64,000 nt of DNA, from assembly GCA_905182425.1 (NCBI GenBank), contig CAJJBP010000023.1, positions 1-64,000 on the forward strand. Reading direction: 5' to 3'. Shown here one piece after another: positions 45,244 to 54,816 of the stretch. The stretch's first letter is position 1, and each line of letters starts with the position of its first letter. The notes under the pieces are model-generated. The model saw nothing but the letters and a program-made list of their open reading frames with translations, was not told the DNA's origin and did no database searches. This DNA comes from an uncultured Planktomarina sp. Its GTDB lineage: Bacteria; Pseudomonadota; Alphaproteobacteria; Rhodobacterales; Rhodobacteraceae. The translations under genes were made by a program, and so were the position numbers.

Positions 45244-48200
45244 TGCACGATTTAAGAAAGAATATGCGACTGGCGTGTTACCTTCCGGATGAGGTTGCAT
45301 TGTCACTTATGACAGATTTGATCCCCGATGCACCGGTGCGGGTCGAGATCGCATCGCAAGCAAGTCTAATGGTTGAAAAGCTTAGAGCAGAAGATGCACC
45401 GTCGATGATGGAGCTATTCCTGAGTGAATATGGTTTGTCGTCTGAAGAGGGCGTGGCGTTAATGTGCCTCGCCGAAGCTCTCTTGCGCGTCCCAGATGCT
45501 GCAACCATGGATACATTGATTGAAGATAAGATTGCGCCGTCTGAGTGGGGAAAACATTTGGGCGAAAGCCACTCAAGTCTCGTAAATGCTTCTACTTGGG
45601 CCCTGTTTTTGACCGGACATGTATTGGATGCGCCTTCTTTGGGTGTTGCGGGTGTTTTGCGTGGCGTGATCAAACGCTTGGGTGAGCCGGTTATCCGTAG
45701 GGCCGTTGTACGCATCATGCGTGAGATGGGAGACCAATTCGTGTTGGGTCAAACCATTCAAAAAGCAATTCTGCGTGCCAAAAAATATGAATTAAAATCT
45801 TATACTTATAGCTATGATATGCTGGGTGAAGCGGCGATGACGGATGCGGATGCTAAGGCGTATTATATCTCATATGCTGATGCTATTACAGAGATAGCCA
45901 AGGCAGCAACATCTAAAGATATCCGTAAAAATCCAGGTATTTCTATAAAATTATCTGCGCTCCATCCACGCTATGATTTGTTACACCGCGATCAGGTCAT
46001 TCAAGATTTGGTTCCGCGTGCGCGCGCTCTGGCGCTTTTTGCTAAATCTGCGGGTATCGGACTTAATATTGACGCAGAAGAAGCTGCGCGCCTTGATCTG
46101 TCTCTTGATGTAATTGAGGCATTGCTCTCCGAGCCTGAATTGGTTGGCTGGGATGGTTTTGGTGTGGTCGTTCAGGCATATGGTAAACGTGCATCTTTTG
46201 TAATTGAATGGCTTTATGAGCTGGCGCGTAAGTTCAATCGACGTATCATGGTGCGTCTGGTGAAAGGCGCATATTGGGACAGTGAAATCAAACTGGCTCA
46301 GGTAGAAAGCCTTCCAGGCTTCCCAGTGTATGGCACTAAACATCATACTGATATCAGTTATATCTGCTGTGCTACGAAGTTGCTTCAAATGCAGGATAGG
46401 ATCTACCCACAATTTGCAACACATAACGCCCACACAATTGCAGCTGTTTTGAATCTGGCTGAAATGTATGACAATGAAGATTTTGAATTTCAACGCCTGC
46501 ATGGGATGGGCGAGGCATTGCACGATCAAGTTGTTAAATTATATGAGACAAAGTGCCGAATTTATGCGCCGGTCGGTCATCACCAAGATCTCTTGGCTTA
46601 TCTGGTGCGTCGCCTATTGGAGAATGGTGCGAACTCGTCCTTTGTTAATCAGATTTTTGACGCGGATGTTCCTCCTGATATCGTTGCTGCTGATCCTTTT
46701 GAAAAGCTGGGTAGTGCAGGTCCGAAAGTGGCACCGCCGGAGGCTCTTTTTGCCCCTGAACGAAAAAATTCTTTGGGGTTTGATCTGGCTGATCCCCTTA
46801 TTTTGGAAAGCCTGCAGGCGGGACGGACCGTAACACGGGATTGGGATTTTGGGACACAGGGTTCGCTTCAATCTATCGTAAGCCCATCAAATGGGCAGAA
46901 CATTGGTCAGGTACGTTTTATATCCCCGCAGCAAGCCAAAAGTATGATTGAGGGCGCTCAACCATGGAGCGACACCCCACAGGTCCGTGCAGGCGTTCTG
47001 CAGAATGTTGCGGACCTTTACGAACAAAATGCAGATGAGTTGTTTGCTTTGCTAACTCATGAGGCGGGAAAAACATTGATTGATTGCATTGGGGAGGTAC
47101 GAGAAGCAGTTGATTTTTTCAGATATTATGCCGAGCAAGCCAAAATATATGATGCGTCAGCGAACGGTTTAATCACGTGTATCAGTCCTTGGAATTTTCC
47201 ACTAGCAATCTTTAGTGGGCAAATCGCAGCGGCTCTCGCTGCGGGTAACGGTGTTTTGGCAAAGCCTGCCGAGAGTACCAGTATGATCGCTCACTTTGCG
47301 GCAAAATTGATGCATCAAGCAGGAGTACCTAAACCCAGCTTGCAGCTTGTTGCGGGGTTTGGTGCAGAAATTGGGCCCACACTGTGCAGTCATAGCAAGG
47401 TAACTGGGGTGTGTTTCACAGGATCAATGGTCACAGCGCAGGCCATTAATAAAACTATGGCGCGTGCATTGCCTGCACATGTTCCATTTATAGCTGAAAC
47501 AGGCGGTCTAAATGTAATGATTGTGGACAGCACTGCTTTGCCAGAGCAAGCTGTTCGTGATGTTTTGGCCAGCGCTTTTCAATCAGCGGGACAGCGTTGT
47601 TCAGCTCTGAGGGTATTGTATGTGCAGGCTGACATAGCTCCGAGCTTTACCAAGATGCTTTATGGAGCGATGAAAGAATTGATTGTGGGTGATCCTTCCC
47701 GTGCTGATTGTGACGTAGGGCCGGTTATAGACCAGGTTGCCCAAGAGAAAATTCTGGCACATATTGCGCGGGGTCGTGTGTTGTTTCAAACTTCGGCCCC
47801 TAAGAATGGAACATATGTTGCCCCGACTGTATTGGGGGTTGGAGGCGTTGCTGATCTTGGTGAAGAAATCTTTGGCCCTGTGCTGCATTTGGCGACGTTT
47901 GAGGCCAGAGAACTCGATTCTATAATTAAGGACGTGAATGCGACTGGCTACGGATTAACATTCGGTTTTCACAGTAGAATTGATGCGCGTGTGCAAAAAA
48001 TTGTAAGCCAAGTCAACGTTGGAAACATTTATATAAATCGCAATCAAATTGGTGCTGTGGTTGGTTCGCAGCCATTTGGAGGCCATGGATTGAGCGGGAC
48101 GGGACCAAAAGCCGGTGGTCCTAGATATGTGCCCCGTTTTGCATCTCAAATTTTATTGAAATCTGATGGCGATCTACCAGTGGAGATGAGTATCTCTGAA

Positions 48201-48608
48201 GTAGAGACGTTGTTTGGAAAGGGTGTTGCGTCATTTGCTAATAGTTCAATAGATCTTCCGGGCCCAACGGGCGAGTCCAATCGTTACAGCGTCTCACCGA
48301 AAGGTCGGATTTTATGCATGGGCGCAGGAGCGGATGAGATTGCTGATCGTGCTAGAAATCTTGGTTGCAATGCGATTGCAGCCACTTTGAATTGGTCCCT
48401 TCTGAGGGATATAGAAGGCTTGGAAGCAGTCGTCTATGCCGGCTCGCATGGCATCGCTCTACGCACTGTATTGAGTGAACTTAAGGGTCCGATCGTTCCT
48501 CTGTTGATGCACGAAAGCTTTGAAATGTGGATTATGCGTGAGCAGTCTGTTTGCATTGATACAACTGCTGCAGGCGGCAATGCAGTTTTATTGGCCAGCG
48601 AAACCTAA
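45243..48608 (+). CDS. putA: bifunctional proline dehydrogenase / L-glutamate gamma-semialdehyde dehydrogenase
   Basis: 1121 residues, type B PutA. There is no N-terminal ribbon-helix-helix DNA-binding domain, so it does not repress its own gene. A helical arm precedes the proline dehydrogenase barrel (about 190-470: IRKNPGISIKLSALHPRY, GLNIDAEEAARLD, RIMVRLVKGAYWDSEIK, FATHNAHTIAAVL, FEFQRLHGMGE). The aldehyde dehydrogenase follows (about 530-1000), with ISPWNFPLAIF, catalytic Glu about 752 (AETGGLNVM) and Cys about 786 (SAGQRCSAL). About 100 C-terminal residues form the lid domain typical of type B. It converts proline to glutamate, finishing the arginine route. Coupled to the gene before it. 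Confidence 0.96.
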   Translation: MHDLRKNMRLACYLPDEVALSLMTDLIPDAPVRVEIASQASLMVEKLRAEDAPSMMELFLSEYGLSSEEGVALMCLAEALLRVPDAATMDTLIEDKIAPSEWGKHLGESHSSLVNASTWALFLTGHVLDAPSLGVAGVLRGVIKRLGEPVIRRAVVRIMREMGDQFVLGQTIQKAILRAKKYELKSYTYSYDMLGEAAMTDADAKAYYISYADAITEIAKAATSKDIRKNPGISIKLSALHPRYDLLHRDQVIQDLVPRARALALFAKSAGIGLNIDAEEAARLDLSLDVIEALLSEPELVGWDGFGVVVQAYGKRASFVIEWLYELARKFNRRIMVRLVKGAYWDSEIKLAQVESLPGFPVYGTKHHTDISYICCATKLLQMQDRIYPQFATHNAHTIAAVLNLAEMYDNEDFEFQRLHGMGEALHDQVVKLYETKCRIYAPVGHHQDLLAYLVRRLLENGANSSFVNQIFDADVPPDIVAADPFEKLGSAGPKVAPPEALFAPERKNSLGFDLADPLILESLQAGRTVTRDWDFGTQGSLQSIVSPSNGQNIGQVRFISPQQAKSMIEGAQPWSDTPQVRAGVLQNVADLYEQNADELFALLTHEAGKTLIDCIGEVREAVDFFRYYAEQAKIYDASANGLITCISPWNFPLAIFSGQIAAALAAGNGVLAKPAESTSMIAHFAAKLMHQAGVPKPSLQLVAGFGAEIGPTLCSHSKVTGVCFTGSMVTAQAINKTMARALPAHVPFIAETGGLNVMIVDSTALPEQAVRDVLASAFQSAGQRCSALRVLYVQADIAPSFTKMLYGAMKELIVGDPSRADCDVGPVIDQVAQEKILAHIARGRVLFQTSAPKNGTYVAPTVLGVGGVADLGEEIFGPVLHLATFEARELDSIIKDVNATGYGLTFGFHSRIDARVQKIVSQVNVGNIYINRNQIGAVVGSQPFGGHGLSGTGPKAGGPRYVPRFASQILLKSDGDLPVEMSISEVETLFGKGVASFANSSIDLPGPTGESNRYSVSPKGRILCMGAGADEIADRARNLGCNAIAATLNWSLLRDIEGLEAVVYAGSHGIALRTVLSELKGPIVPLLMHESFEMWIMREQSVCIDTTAAGGNAVLLASET

Positions 48609-48617
48609 TGTTTAATC

Positions 48618-49352
48618 TTAGGCGGCAAATAGGCGCCCGGGGCCTTGCATGGCGTCTGCTTTGCCTGTCAGCCGCCCTAAGTGCCATGCTAAAGCTAAGT
48701 TGCTCGATATAACTGGCAGATCTGTACTGGCCTCCAAAGGCTCAATCAAATCCAAGGTGCGCAGATTGGTACAACTCAGAAAAATCCCATCTACCTCGCC
48801 TAACTTACAAAGTTTTTGTGCAGCCTCGATAACAGATTGTCCTGATATGCGCACAACTTTTGCTTCTACTGCCTCTGCAAAAGTTCCAAATGTAGGGCTT
48901 TGCACACCATTATCTGCTAAAACATTTCGCAAATTAGCACTCACGCTTTCTATATAAGGTGATAGAAATGCGAGTCTTTTTATTTTGAGGTGTTTGCAAG
49001 CTGCTATTAGTGCAGACACTGGCTCACTTACTTCATTAGACTTGACTCCTGCTTTGACTAGCCGCCGAATTTCACCAATTCCAATTTGTGCTGTGCCTGA
49101 CGTGCAACCATAGCCCACGGCGTTGAAGTCTAATGTTTCGGGAAGCAAGCTGGCGGATACTGTGATATGATCTGCCATTGATTGTAAGGTTTCTGCAGTC
49201 ACACTCTGACCGCTTGGAACACGTGTGAAAAACAGATCTGCCTCACCACGAAGCGCGATCATGTCTCGTTCGATTGTTTCATCTGATTGCAAGACTATCA
49301 CTGCAATTCTAGTTGGCTCAACTTTTACCAGATCATAAGAAAATACAGTCAT
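48618..49352 (-). CDS. Asp/Glu racemase / arylmalonate decarboxylase / maleate isomerase superfamily protein
   Basis: 244 residues from ATG 49352, which overlaps the previous stop as ATGA. The two cysteines of the superfamily's active site are in VGYGCTSGTAQIG (about 80-92) and GIFLSCTNLRT (about 190-200). The last residues GRLTGKADAMQGPGRLFA follow the family pattern. It most resembles the EutA / maleate cis-trans isomerase branch. The reaction here is unknown: it may isomerise, racemise or decarboxylate an acid arising from the upstream enzymes. Last gene of a three-gene coupled operon. It is convergent with putA. Confidence 0.75.
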   Translation of the reverse strand: MTVFSYDLVKVEPTRIAVIVLQSDETIERDMIALRGEADLFFTRVPSGQSVTAETLQSMADHITVSASLLPETLDFNAVGYGCTSGTAQIGIGEIRRLVKAGVKSNEVSEPVSALIAACKHLKIKRLAFLSPYIESVSANLRNVLADNGVQSPTFGTFAEAVEAKVVRISGQSVIEAAQKLCKLGEVDGIFLSCTNLRTLDLIEPLEASTDLPVISSNLALAWHLGRLTGKADAMQGPGRLFAA

Positions 49353-50494
49353 CCTTTTAGCCTTGGCATTTTTGGGTTCGCTGGGGTACTGAGCCACTCG
49401 GCCCCATCGTCGCGAATGACTATATTTTCTTCTGCAACTAAGGCGACACCGGGGCTGATTTCGATGCCCGGTTCTAATGTGATAACCATTCCGGGTACTA
49501 AGACTGTATTGTCAGTGGGAATTAGGCTGGGCCATTCAGTTAAATTCATGCCTAATCCATGTCCGTATCTACCTGCATCCGAACCGATCGAACCATTTGA
49601 TACAATTCTATCCATAGCATAAAAAAGATCGGCTGCCGTGGTACCGGGACGGGATATTTCAAAGGCGGCATAGGTTGCTTCAATCATTTTTGCATGAGCG
49701 TCATCAACTTTGGCTGGTACAGAACCAACCGCAAAATTTCGATCATAATCGCAAAAATAACCATCTGATACGAGACCGGTATCCAACATTAACACGTCTC
49801 CATTCGAAAGTGGGCGATCATCTGCGGGGGAAATAACGTCGCCATATCCACCGGGCGCCGCTGCACCAGCAAGATAAGGTACCCAATCTGCTCCTTCATC
49901 GAGGCAAAGCCGTTGGAAATCGCGGTAAACCCGTTCTAAAGGCACACCTGCTTCGGCAATTTCAGGTACCCGGTCAAAAGCCCGCCCTGCGATTCTGCAG
50001 GCATTTCGGATTTTATCGATTTCAGCTTCTGATTTCACAAGGCGAAGATTTTGCAAGATACCTTCATCTGAGCCAATGGGGTTCTGTAAGGAGGCGTTCA
50101 ATCGTTCAAAATCAGTCAAAGGCATTCGTAGGTGCGATTGAATGCCGCTTGGAGTCCCAATATGAGGTCCAAGGCTGCGCAAAGTATCTGCAAGCAAGCT
50201 GACGCCGTCATCCGTTAGGTCTGGCGCACGCCATGTACGTATATCTGTGATCCAACTGCGTGCCATTAATACTGCGCCAATTGACGGAATTACAGCGATA
50301 GGACCTCTGGAAACAGGAATAACTAAAAACCAAGGACGGCATGGGCTTTCCCAAAACCTAGTTAAATACCCAGTAAAATATCGCACATCAGGTTCGGTTG
50401 TTAGCAAAATTGCATCTAAGCCGTGTTGGCTCATTTGACTTTGAGCGCGTTTAACCCGTGCTTGGAACTCAGATGTTTCAAACCCTTGTTTCAT
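49349..50494 (-). CDS. M24 family metallohydrolase (Xaa-Pro peptidase / creatinase fold)
   Basis: 381 residues from ATG 50494, overlapping the preceding stop as TGATG. A GTG one codon earlier is possible. The N-terminal creatinase domain contains DAILLTTEPDVRYFTGYLTR. The C-terminal pita-bread domain has the metal ligands in VLMLDTGLVSDGYFCDYDRN (two Asp), GRYGHGLGMNL (His), VITLEPGIE (Glu) and LVAEENIVI (Glu). It cleaves an amide or peptide bond. It sits between a PLP lyase and a racemase, so the substrate is probably a modified amino acid and not a peptide. Confidence 0.82.
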   Translation of the reverse strand: MKQGFETSEFQARVKRAQSQMSQHGLDAILLTTEPDVRYFTGYLTRFWESPCRPWFLVIPVSRGPIAVIPSIGAVLMARSWITDIRTWRAPDLTDDGVSLLADTLRSLGPHIGTPSGIQSHLRMPLTDFERLNASLQNPIGSDEGILQNLRLVKSEAEIDKIRNACRIAGRAFDRVPEIAEAGVPLERVYRDFQRLCLDEGADWVPYLAGAAAPGGYGDVISPADDRPLSNGDVLMLDTGLVSDGYFCDYDRNFAVGSVPAKVDDAHAKMIEATYAAFEISRPGTTAADLFYAMDRIVSNGSIGSDAGRYGHGLGMNLTEWPSLIPTDNTVLVPGMVITLEPGIEISPGVALVAEENIVIRDDGAEWLSTPANPKMPRLKG

Positions 50495-51540
50495 CACTCT
50501 GGACCTTCAGACATAATCAGCATCACATGTGATGCTGTATCCAAGCCCAGCGTATCACGATGCGCACTACAGGCCAAAAGGCCCGCCAACCCACCAGTTC
50601 CGGACGGGGTGCTTTGCATATTATGCAGCGTTGCGTATTCTGCGGCGTCGACGCCCTCCTGTTCGCTGATAAGTGTGAAAAAATCAGCATCGCGTGCCAA
50701 CCCTTTTAGCGCAATCAGCGAGGCTTCTTTACAGTCCAAACGTCCCATACAGCTATCTGGGCCTTCTGCTGTCACAAATTCACCAGCCTTGATGCATCCA
50801 TGCAATGCCGCGGCATGAGACGGTTCAACTATGATTATACAAACCTCTTGCCCCCAAAGCTTGCGCGTCATAGCCGCCACTGCACCTGCCAAGCCACCAA
50901 CGCCGGCTTGTAAGAAGATATGGGTCGGCGCCTGCATTTGTGTGTTCGCCTCATCCATCAAAGCGGTGTAGCCTTCCATCAAGCGGTAGCTTGGTTTAAA
51001 ATACCCCGGCCAAGAACTATCAGAAAGTAGGGACCATCCGTTGTCTTCTGCTGCCTGCTTTGCCGCTGCCATACTTTCTTCGTATATTTGACCGGCCCTG
51101 ATGACTTGCGCACCTTCCGCTTTAAGGCGTGTTGCAAAAGCTTCGGGCACAGTTTCGGCAATGTAAACGACAGAATTTGCACCAAATGCCTTTGCACCGG
51201 CGGCGACACTCATTCCGTGATTGCCCGCACTAGCTGTGACATAGGTTTTCCCAGTTTGGCTTTCGCCTTCAATCATAGCGCTGTGGGCAATGACATAGGC
51301 TGCACCCAAAGCTTTGAAGCTGCCCAACCCCATGCGGCTGCGCTCATCTTTGATACTGACACGCCCAATGCTTTGTTCAGATGCCATGGCAGTTGCGTTC
51401 ACCAACGGTGTCACAGCTGCACTCGGGCACCGAGCGAGCAAAGCTTGAACTTGCTCTGTATTGTCGGAAGGAGCTGGAATATCGCGCAGAATAGCGCAGT
51501 CCAGGCCGATGTATCGGTGTGGGTTATTTAAAATTTCCAT
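50494..51540 (-). CDS. PLP-dependent diaminopropionate ammonia-lyase-like enzyme
   Basis: 348 residues from ATG 51540 (MEILNNPHRY), or 368 from ATG 51600. Neither has a clear ribosome-binding site. Fold-type II PLP enzyme: the Schiff-base lysine is in RMGLGSFKALGAAY, and the pyridine/phosphate region is in TASAGNHGMSVAAGA and QAGVGGLAGAVAA. It is shorter than textbook DpaL (about 400 residues). DpaL makes pyruvate and two ammonia from 2,3-diaminopropionate, but threonine or serine dehydratase activity is possible. First gene of the coupled operon. It is divergent from a DUF1989 gene. Confidence 0.78.
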   Translation of the reverse strand: MEILNNPHRYIGLDCAILRDIPAPSDNTEQVQALLARCPSAAVTPLVNATAMASEQSIGRVSIKDERSRMGLGSFKALGAAYVIAHSAMIEGESQTGKTYVTASAGNHGMSVAAGAKAFGANSVVYIAETVPEAFATRLKAEGAQVIRAGQIYEESMAAAKQAAEDNGWSLLSDSSWPGYFKPSYRLMEGYTALMDEANTQMQAPTHIFLQAGVGGLAGAVAAMTRKLWGQEVCIIIVEPSHAAALHGCIKAGEFVTAEGPDSCMGRLDCKEASLIALKGLARDADFFTLISEQEGVDAAEYATLHNMQSTPSGTGGLAGLLACSAHRDTLGLDTASHVMLIMSEGPE

Positions 51541-51659
51541 ACAATTAGGAAAGCCCAAAAACCTTGAGATATCAAGTTCAGAAGTGGCTAGTGATCGCAT
51601 TGAATTGACAGCCCATAGTCTAGCGGTACTGTCTTGAACTGATATAGAGGAATGTTCCA

Positions 51660-52517
51660 ATGAAATTGATTCACCCGAAGCATACAGCCCCAAAAGAAGC
51701 TGATGCAATGCGCACCACTGGAGTTCTGGTTTGTTATCCGGTCGACGCGCTTCCTCAGGCCGATTTGGTTGGGGCGCTAATTCGCCGTGAAGGTGCTGTG
51801 AATATTGCAACCCTGAAAGTCCCACCACGAGAGGCCGGTTGCATTGATGTTCCGGCAGGTCACTTCGCGCGTATTTTATCAGTTGACGGACCACAGGTTG
51901 GTGATCTTAATATTTGGAACACTCATAATATCCAGGAGTGTTTCTACAGTGGAAAAACGCGGGCGTTGCATGGCACACATGTTAGTACAGGCGACAGTCT
52001 TTGGTCAAATTTGCCATACATGCGTCCTATGGCGACGATCACTTGCGATACGCTTGACTGGTACGGATATGATGCGGACGGTGGTTCGGTGCATGATGTC
52101 ATTGGCACTCGTTGTGATCCTTATACTGGGCGGTTATTGAATGGAGAAAACTACCATCATTGTTGCCACTCCAATTTAACCCGGGCTATGGCAGACCATT
52201 TTGGTTTTTCGTTAGCGGATGCAGAAATGCATGTGCATGATGTGATGAATGTGTTCATGTTGACTGGTTTTACTCATGACACACATCAGTATTTTATGAA
52301 GGCGAGCCCCGTTAGGCCTGGCGATTTTATAGAGCTAGAGGCGCAGGTAGATATTACATTGGGCCTTTCAGCATGTCCTGGAGGAGACTGTGGAAATGAA
52401 CATTCAAGCGATGTGGCCTCCTGCCATCCGCTACACATAGAGATTTATGCACCAACCAATTTGGAGGGGTTTTTGCCTGCTAAGCTAAATCAGTACGTTG
52501 GAAATCATGGAAGATAA
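51660..52517 (+). CDS. DUF1989 (urea carboxylase-associated) family protein
   Basis: 285 residues. The conserved cupin-like text is clear: REAGCIDVPAGHFARILSVD, VGDLNIWNTHNIQECFYSGK, LWSNLPYMRPMATI, then DVIGTRCDPYT, HHCCHSNLTRAM, NVFMLTGF and the C-terminal CPGGDCGN. The many Cys and His residues suggest metal binding. Family members accompany urea carboxylase/allophanate hydrolase and guanidine-related genes, and their own chemistry is unclear. AGAGGAA precedes ATG 51660. Its promoter faces that of the PLP-lyase operon, so the two units are probably co-regulated. Confidence 0.85.
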   Translation: MKLIHPKHTAPKEADAMRTTGVLVCYPVDALPQADLVGALIRREGAVNIATLKVPPREAGCIDVPAGHFARILSVDGPQVGDLNIWNTHNIQECFYSGKTRALHGTHVSTGDSLWSNLPYMRPMATITCDTLDWYGYDADGGSVHDVIGTRCDPYTGRLLNGENYHHCCHSNLTRAMADHFGFSLADAEMHVHDVMNVFMLTGFTHDTHQYFMKASPVRPGDFIELEAQVDITLGLSACPGGDCGNEHSSDVASCHPLHIEIYAPTNLEGFLPAKLNQYVGNHGR

Positions 52518-52825
52518 TTGTTTTGTAATAGTGTTTTAAGGTATTAAATTAATGTTAGGCGGGATGGATTTTTGATCAAAGGTAATATGAAAACTTATAT
52601 GTCTGGTTTGGCTGTTAGGGAAACTTCTAGTGCTTGTTTCAGCGTTGCTATAGCGGGTGCAACAAGAATAGTAATACCGAAAACTTTTGACTTTCGTCAC
52701 GCAAAGGTTTCCTGCATGTATTTTAGGTCAGGACCTTATTTATTGAAGACCAACGTGTATCAGTGAAGTCACCACAGGCTACTGGAAAAAACCTAAGTAT
52801 AATTTTGCTCTGGTTAATTTTCATT
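52518..52825. other. intergenic stretch without recognisable gene
   Basis: About 300 bases between convergent genes. A 64-codon plus-strand frame (52572-52766) has no ribosome-binding site and no family-like text, so I do not call it a gene. No T-run hairpin stands out. Confidence 0.4.
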
Positions 52826-53917
52826 TCAACTACTAACCACATGATTTTGGACAGGCATATGGGGTTTTGGATCAATGCCCAAAGCTTGCGCTGCATGTAC
52901 TGCCCAGAAGGGGTCACGAAGCATCTGCCGTCCAAGTAAAGTCACATCACATGTGCCATTTTCAATTAAAGTATTAGCTTGCTTGGGATCAGTGATGTAC
53001 CCGACTGCCATCGTTTTGAGCCCAGTGGCCGCTCGCAGTTTGCCAGCGAGGCCAACCTGATCTGAAGTTCGCTCTCCGATGCTGGCACGGGCCGCAGGTG
53101 TTGCTCCACCGCCAGAGCAATCGATTACATCAACGCCTGCTTGCTTTAGCCATTTAGCGATCTGTATGTTCTCTTCGATTCCATGACCACCTTCTATCCA
53201 GTCATGCACAGACAAGCGAGTGGCTAGTGGGAGGTTTTCAGGCCAAACTGCCCGCACAGCCTCAGCTGTTTCTAGCAAAAAGCGCGCCCGGCTGCGTAGA
53301 TCACCGCCATATGTGTCATCACGTGTATTGACCAAAGGGGTCAAAAAAGAGTGCTGAAGGTAGCCGTGGGCTGCGTGCAGCTCGAGCATTTTATAACCAG
53401 CTTCTAAAGCGCGTTTGGCACTTGCAACGAAATTAGCGGTCATTGCATGAATGTCGCCCACGCTCATTGCGTTGGGTGTCTTCCAAAGACGCGTGCCATC
53501 CGGATCAAAGGCTTGATCCGTGGGACCATACGTTTCCCAGCCATCTTTTTCATCGCTGGCAATATGTGCACCGCCATTCCAGGGGACATGCGCGCTACCT
53601 TTGCGTCCGGCATGTCCAATTTGGATCCCGGGAACTGCTCCCATGCTTTCAACGAAAGCATTTATTGGTGCTACAGCTTCCATCTGCCTGTCATTCCAAA
53701 GCCCTGTGCATCTAGGGCTAATCCGACCGTCAGCGGTAACAGCTGTTGCCTCACATATAATCAATGCAGCACCACCAATTGCACGTGCACCAAGATGAGT
53801 GCGGTGCCAATCATTCATGACCCCATCAATGGCTGAATATTGGCACATTGGTGCCATCCCGACCCGGTTTTTAAGTGTCACGTCCTTAATTTTCAGAGGT
53901 GTGAATAGAGCTGACAT
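52826..53917 (-). CDS. Old Yellow Enzyme family NADH:flavin oxidoreductase (YqjM/NamA-like)
   Basis: 363 residues, an FMN TIM barrel. Features are the start LFTPLKIKDVTLKNRVGMAP with CQYSA (the YqjM-type Cys), QIGHAGRKGSAH, ELHAAHGYLQHSFLTPLVN (His pair that binds substrate carbonyls), RARFLLETAEAVR and the FMN phosphate segment near the end. It reduces activated C=C bonds with NAD(P)H. The short length and CQYSA separate it from the larger iron-sulfur demethylases of the family. Last gene of the minus-strand set headed by hyuA. GGAGA precedes the ATG. Confidence 0.9.
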   Translation of the reverse strand: MSALFTPLKIKDVTLKNRVGMAPMCQYSAIDGVMNDWHRTHLGARAIGGAALIICEATAVTADGRISPRCTGLWNDRQMEAVAPINAFVESMGAVPGIQIGHAGRKGSAHVPWNGGAHIASDEKDGWETYGPTDQAFDPDGTRLWKTPNAMSVGDIHAMTANFVASAKRALEAGYKMLELHAAHGYLQHSFLTPLVNTRDDTYGGDLRSRARFLLETAEAVRAVWPENLPLATRLSVHDWIEGGHGIEENIQIAKWLKQAGVDVIDCSGGGATPAARASIGERTSDQVGLAGKLRAATGLKTMAVGYITDPKQANTLIENGTCDVTLLGRQMLRDPFWAVHAAQALGIDPKPHMPVQNHVVSS

Positions 53918-53979
53918 ATTTAGTCTCCAAAAAGGAATTGATAGAGGTGCTTGGCGCCCGAGGTAGCGCCAGGTGTAAT

Positions 53980-54816
53980 TTATGACTCTTTTTTATCTTG
54001 AACGATATTCATGCATGCTATGCCGGAAAACCCTATTTCTACAGTGGCAAAAGGTCCACCATGGCACATTTGACCAAGGTCTGTTGTATCCGCTGGTTCA
54101 GAGTTTGCCAAAACCTCTTCTGCAAATTGTTCAGCATTATCTTTAGGACGGTATCCTAGAAAACTGGCTTTGTGGTTATCTACGGGGCATCGGTCATTAT
54201 TTGAGACGCCGTAAATAATTGAGAAGCCAGTAATAGGCGTGTTTACTGCTTGTTGGACCATATGAATCATATCATCATAAGAAAGCCATGAGCCAAGTGC
54301 GCGCGTATTGTTGACTTGCGCGGCGGATAGGATGCGCATGTGTACACTTTCAATGCCTTTCTTGTCCCAGTACAAGCTCCCCAAGTCTTCAGCAAAGCAC
54401 TTTGCCAGACCATAATAAGTATCCGGACGATGTGCCACTTCAGTATCAATTCGCATAGTTTTAGGATGCATTCCCACAGCATGTATAGAACTTGCGTAAA
54501 CCACGCGTCGCACACCTTTGCGCGCGGCGGCTTCCCACACATTGTAGGCGCCAACGATGTTTGAATGTAAAATTGCATCCCAGGCAGCTTCGTCGCCGAT
54601 AGCGCCAAAATGGATTACCATATCCGCGCCGTCTAACACCGTTTCCATCTCTTCGAGCAAGCCAAGATCGGCCTTTATGTAAGTCTCGCCATCGTAGAGA
54701 TTACCAATATCCTCCACCCAATCTGTTGAGACCAACTCATCACACATGTTTGTCAAAGGCTCACGCAGGTAAGAGCCCAAACGGCCAGCTGCTCCAGTTA
54801 ATACCATTTTTTTCAT
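53980..54816 (-). CDS. NAD-dependent epimerase/dehydratase family protein (uronate dehydrogenase-like)
   Basis: 278 residues, extended SDR. The cofactor motif is TGAAGRLGSYL, the Asp that selects NAD is in STDWVEDI, and the catalytic Ser and YxxxK are in VYASSIHAVG and YYGLAKCFAEDL. The layout resembles uronate dehydrogenase, which oxidises a sugar acid to a lactone, but the neighbours are not sugar genes. It overlaps the FAD oxidoreductase stop as TGATG, so it belongs to that operon. Confidence 0.82.
   Translation of the reverse strand: MKKMVLTGAAGRLGSYLREPLTNMCDELVSTDWVEDIGNLYDGETYIKADLGLLEEMETVLDGADMVIHFGAIGDEAAWDAILHSNIVGAYNVWEAAARKGVRRVVYASSIHAVGMHPKTMRIDTEVAHRPDTYYGLAKCFAEDLGSLYWDKKGIESVHMRILSAAQVNNTRALGSWLSYDDMIHMVQQAVNTPITGFSIIYGVSNNDRCPVDNHKASFLGYRPKDNAEQFAEEVLANSEPADTTDLGQMCHGGPFATVEIGFSGIACMNIVQDKKES

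Noticed and set aside
48618-51600. Ectoine utilisation (eut/doe) cluster
   Set aside because: The M24 protein lacks the ectoine-hydrolase text I recall, there is no ehu transporter, and the PLP enzyme resembles diaminopropionate ammonia-lyase.
52572-52766. 64-codon plus-strand frame in the gap after DUF1989
   Set aside because: No ribosome-binding site, family-like text or conservation signal.
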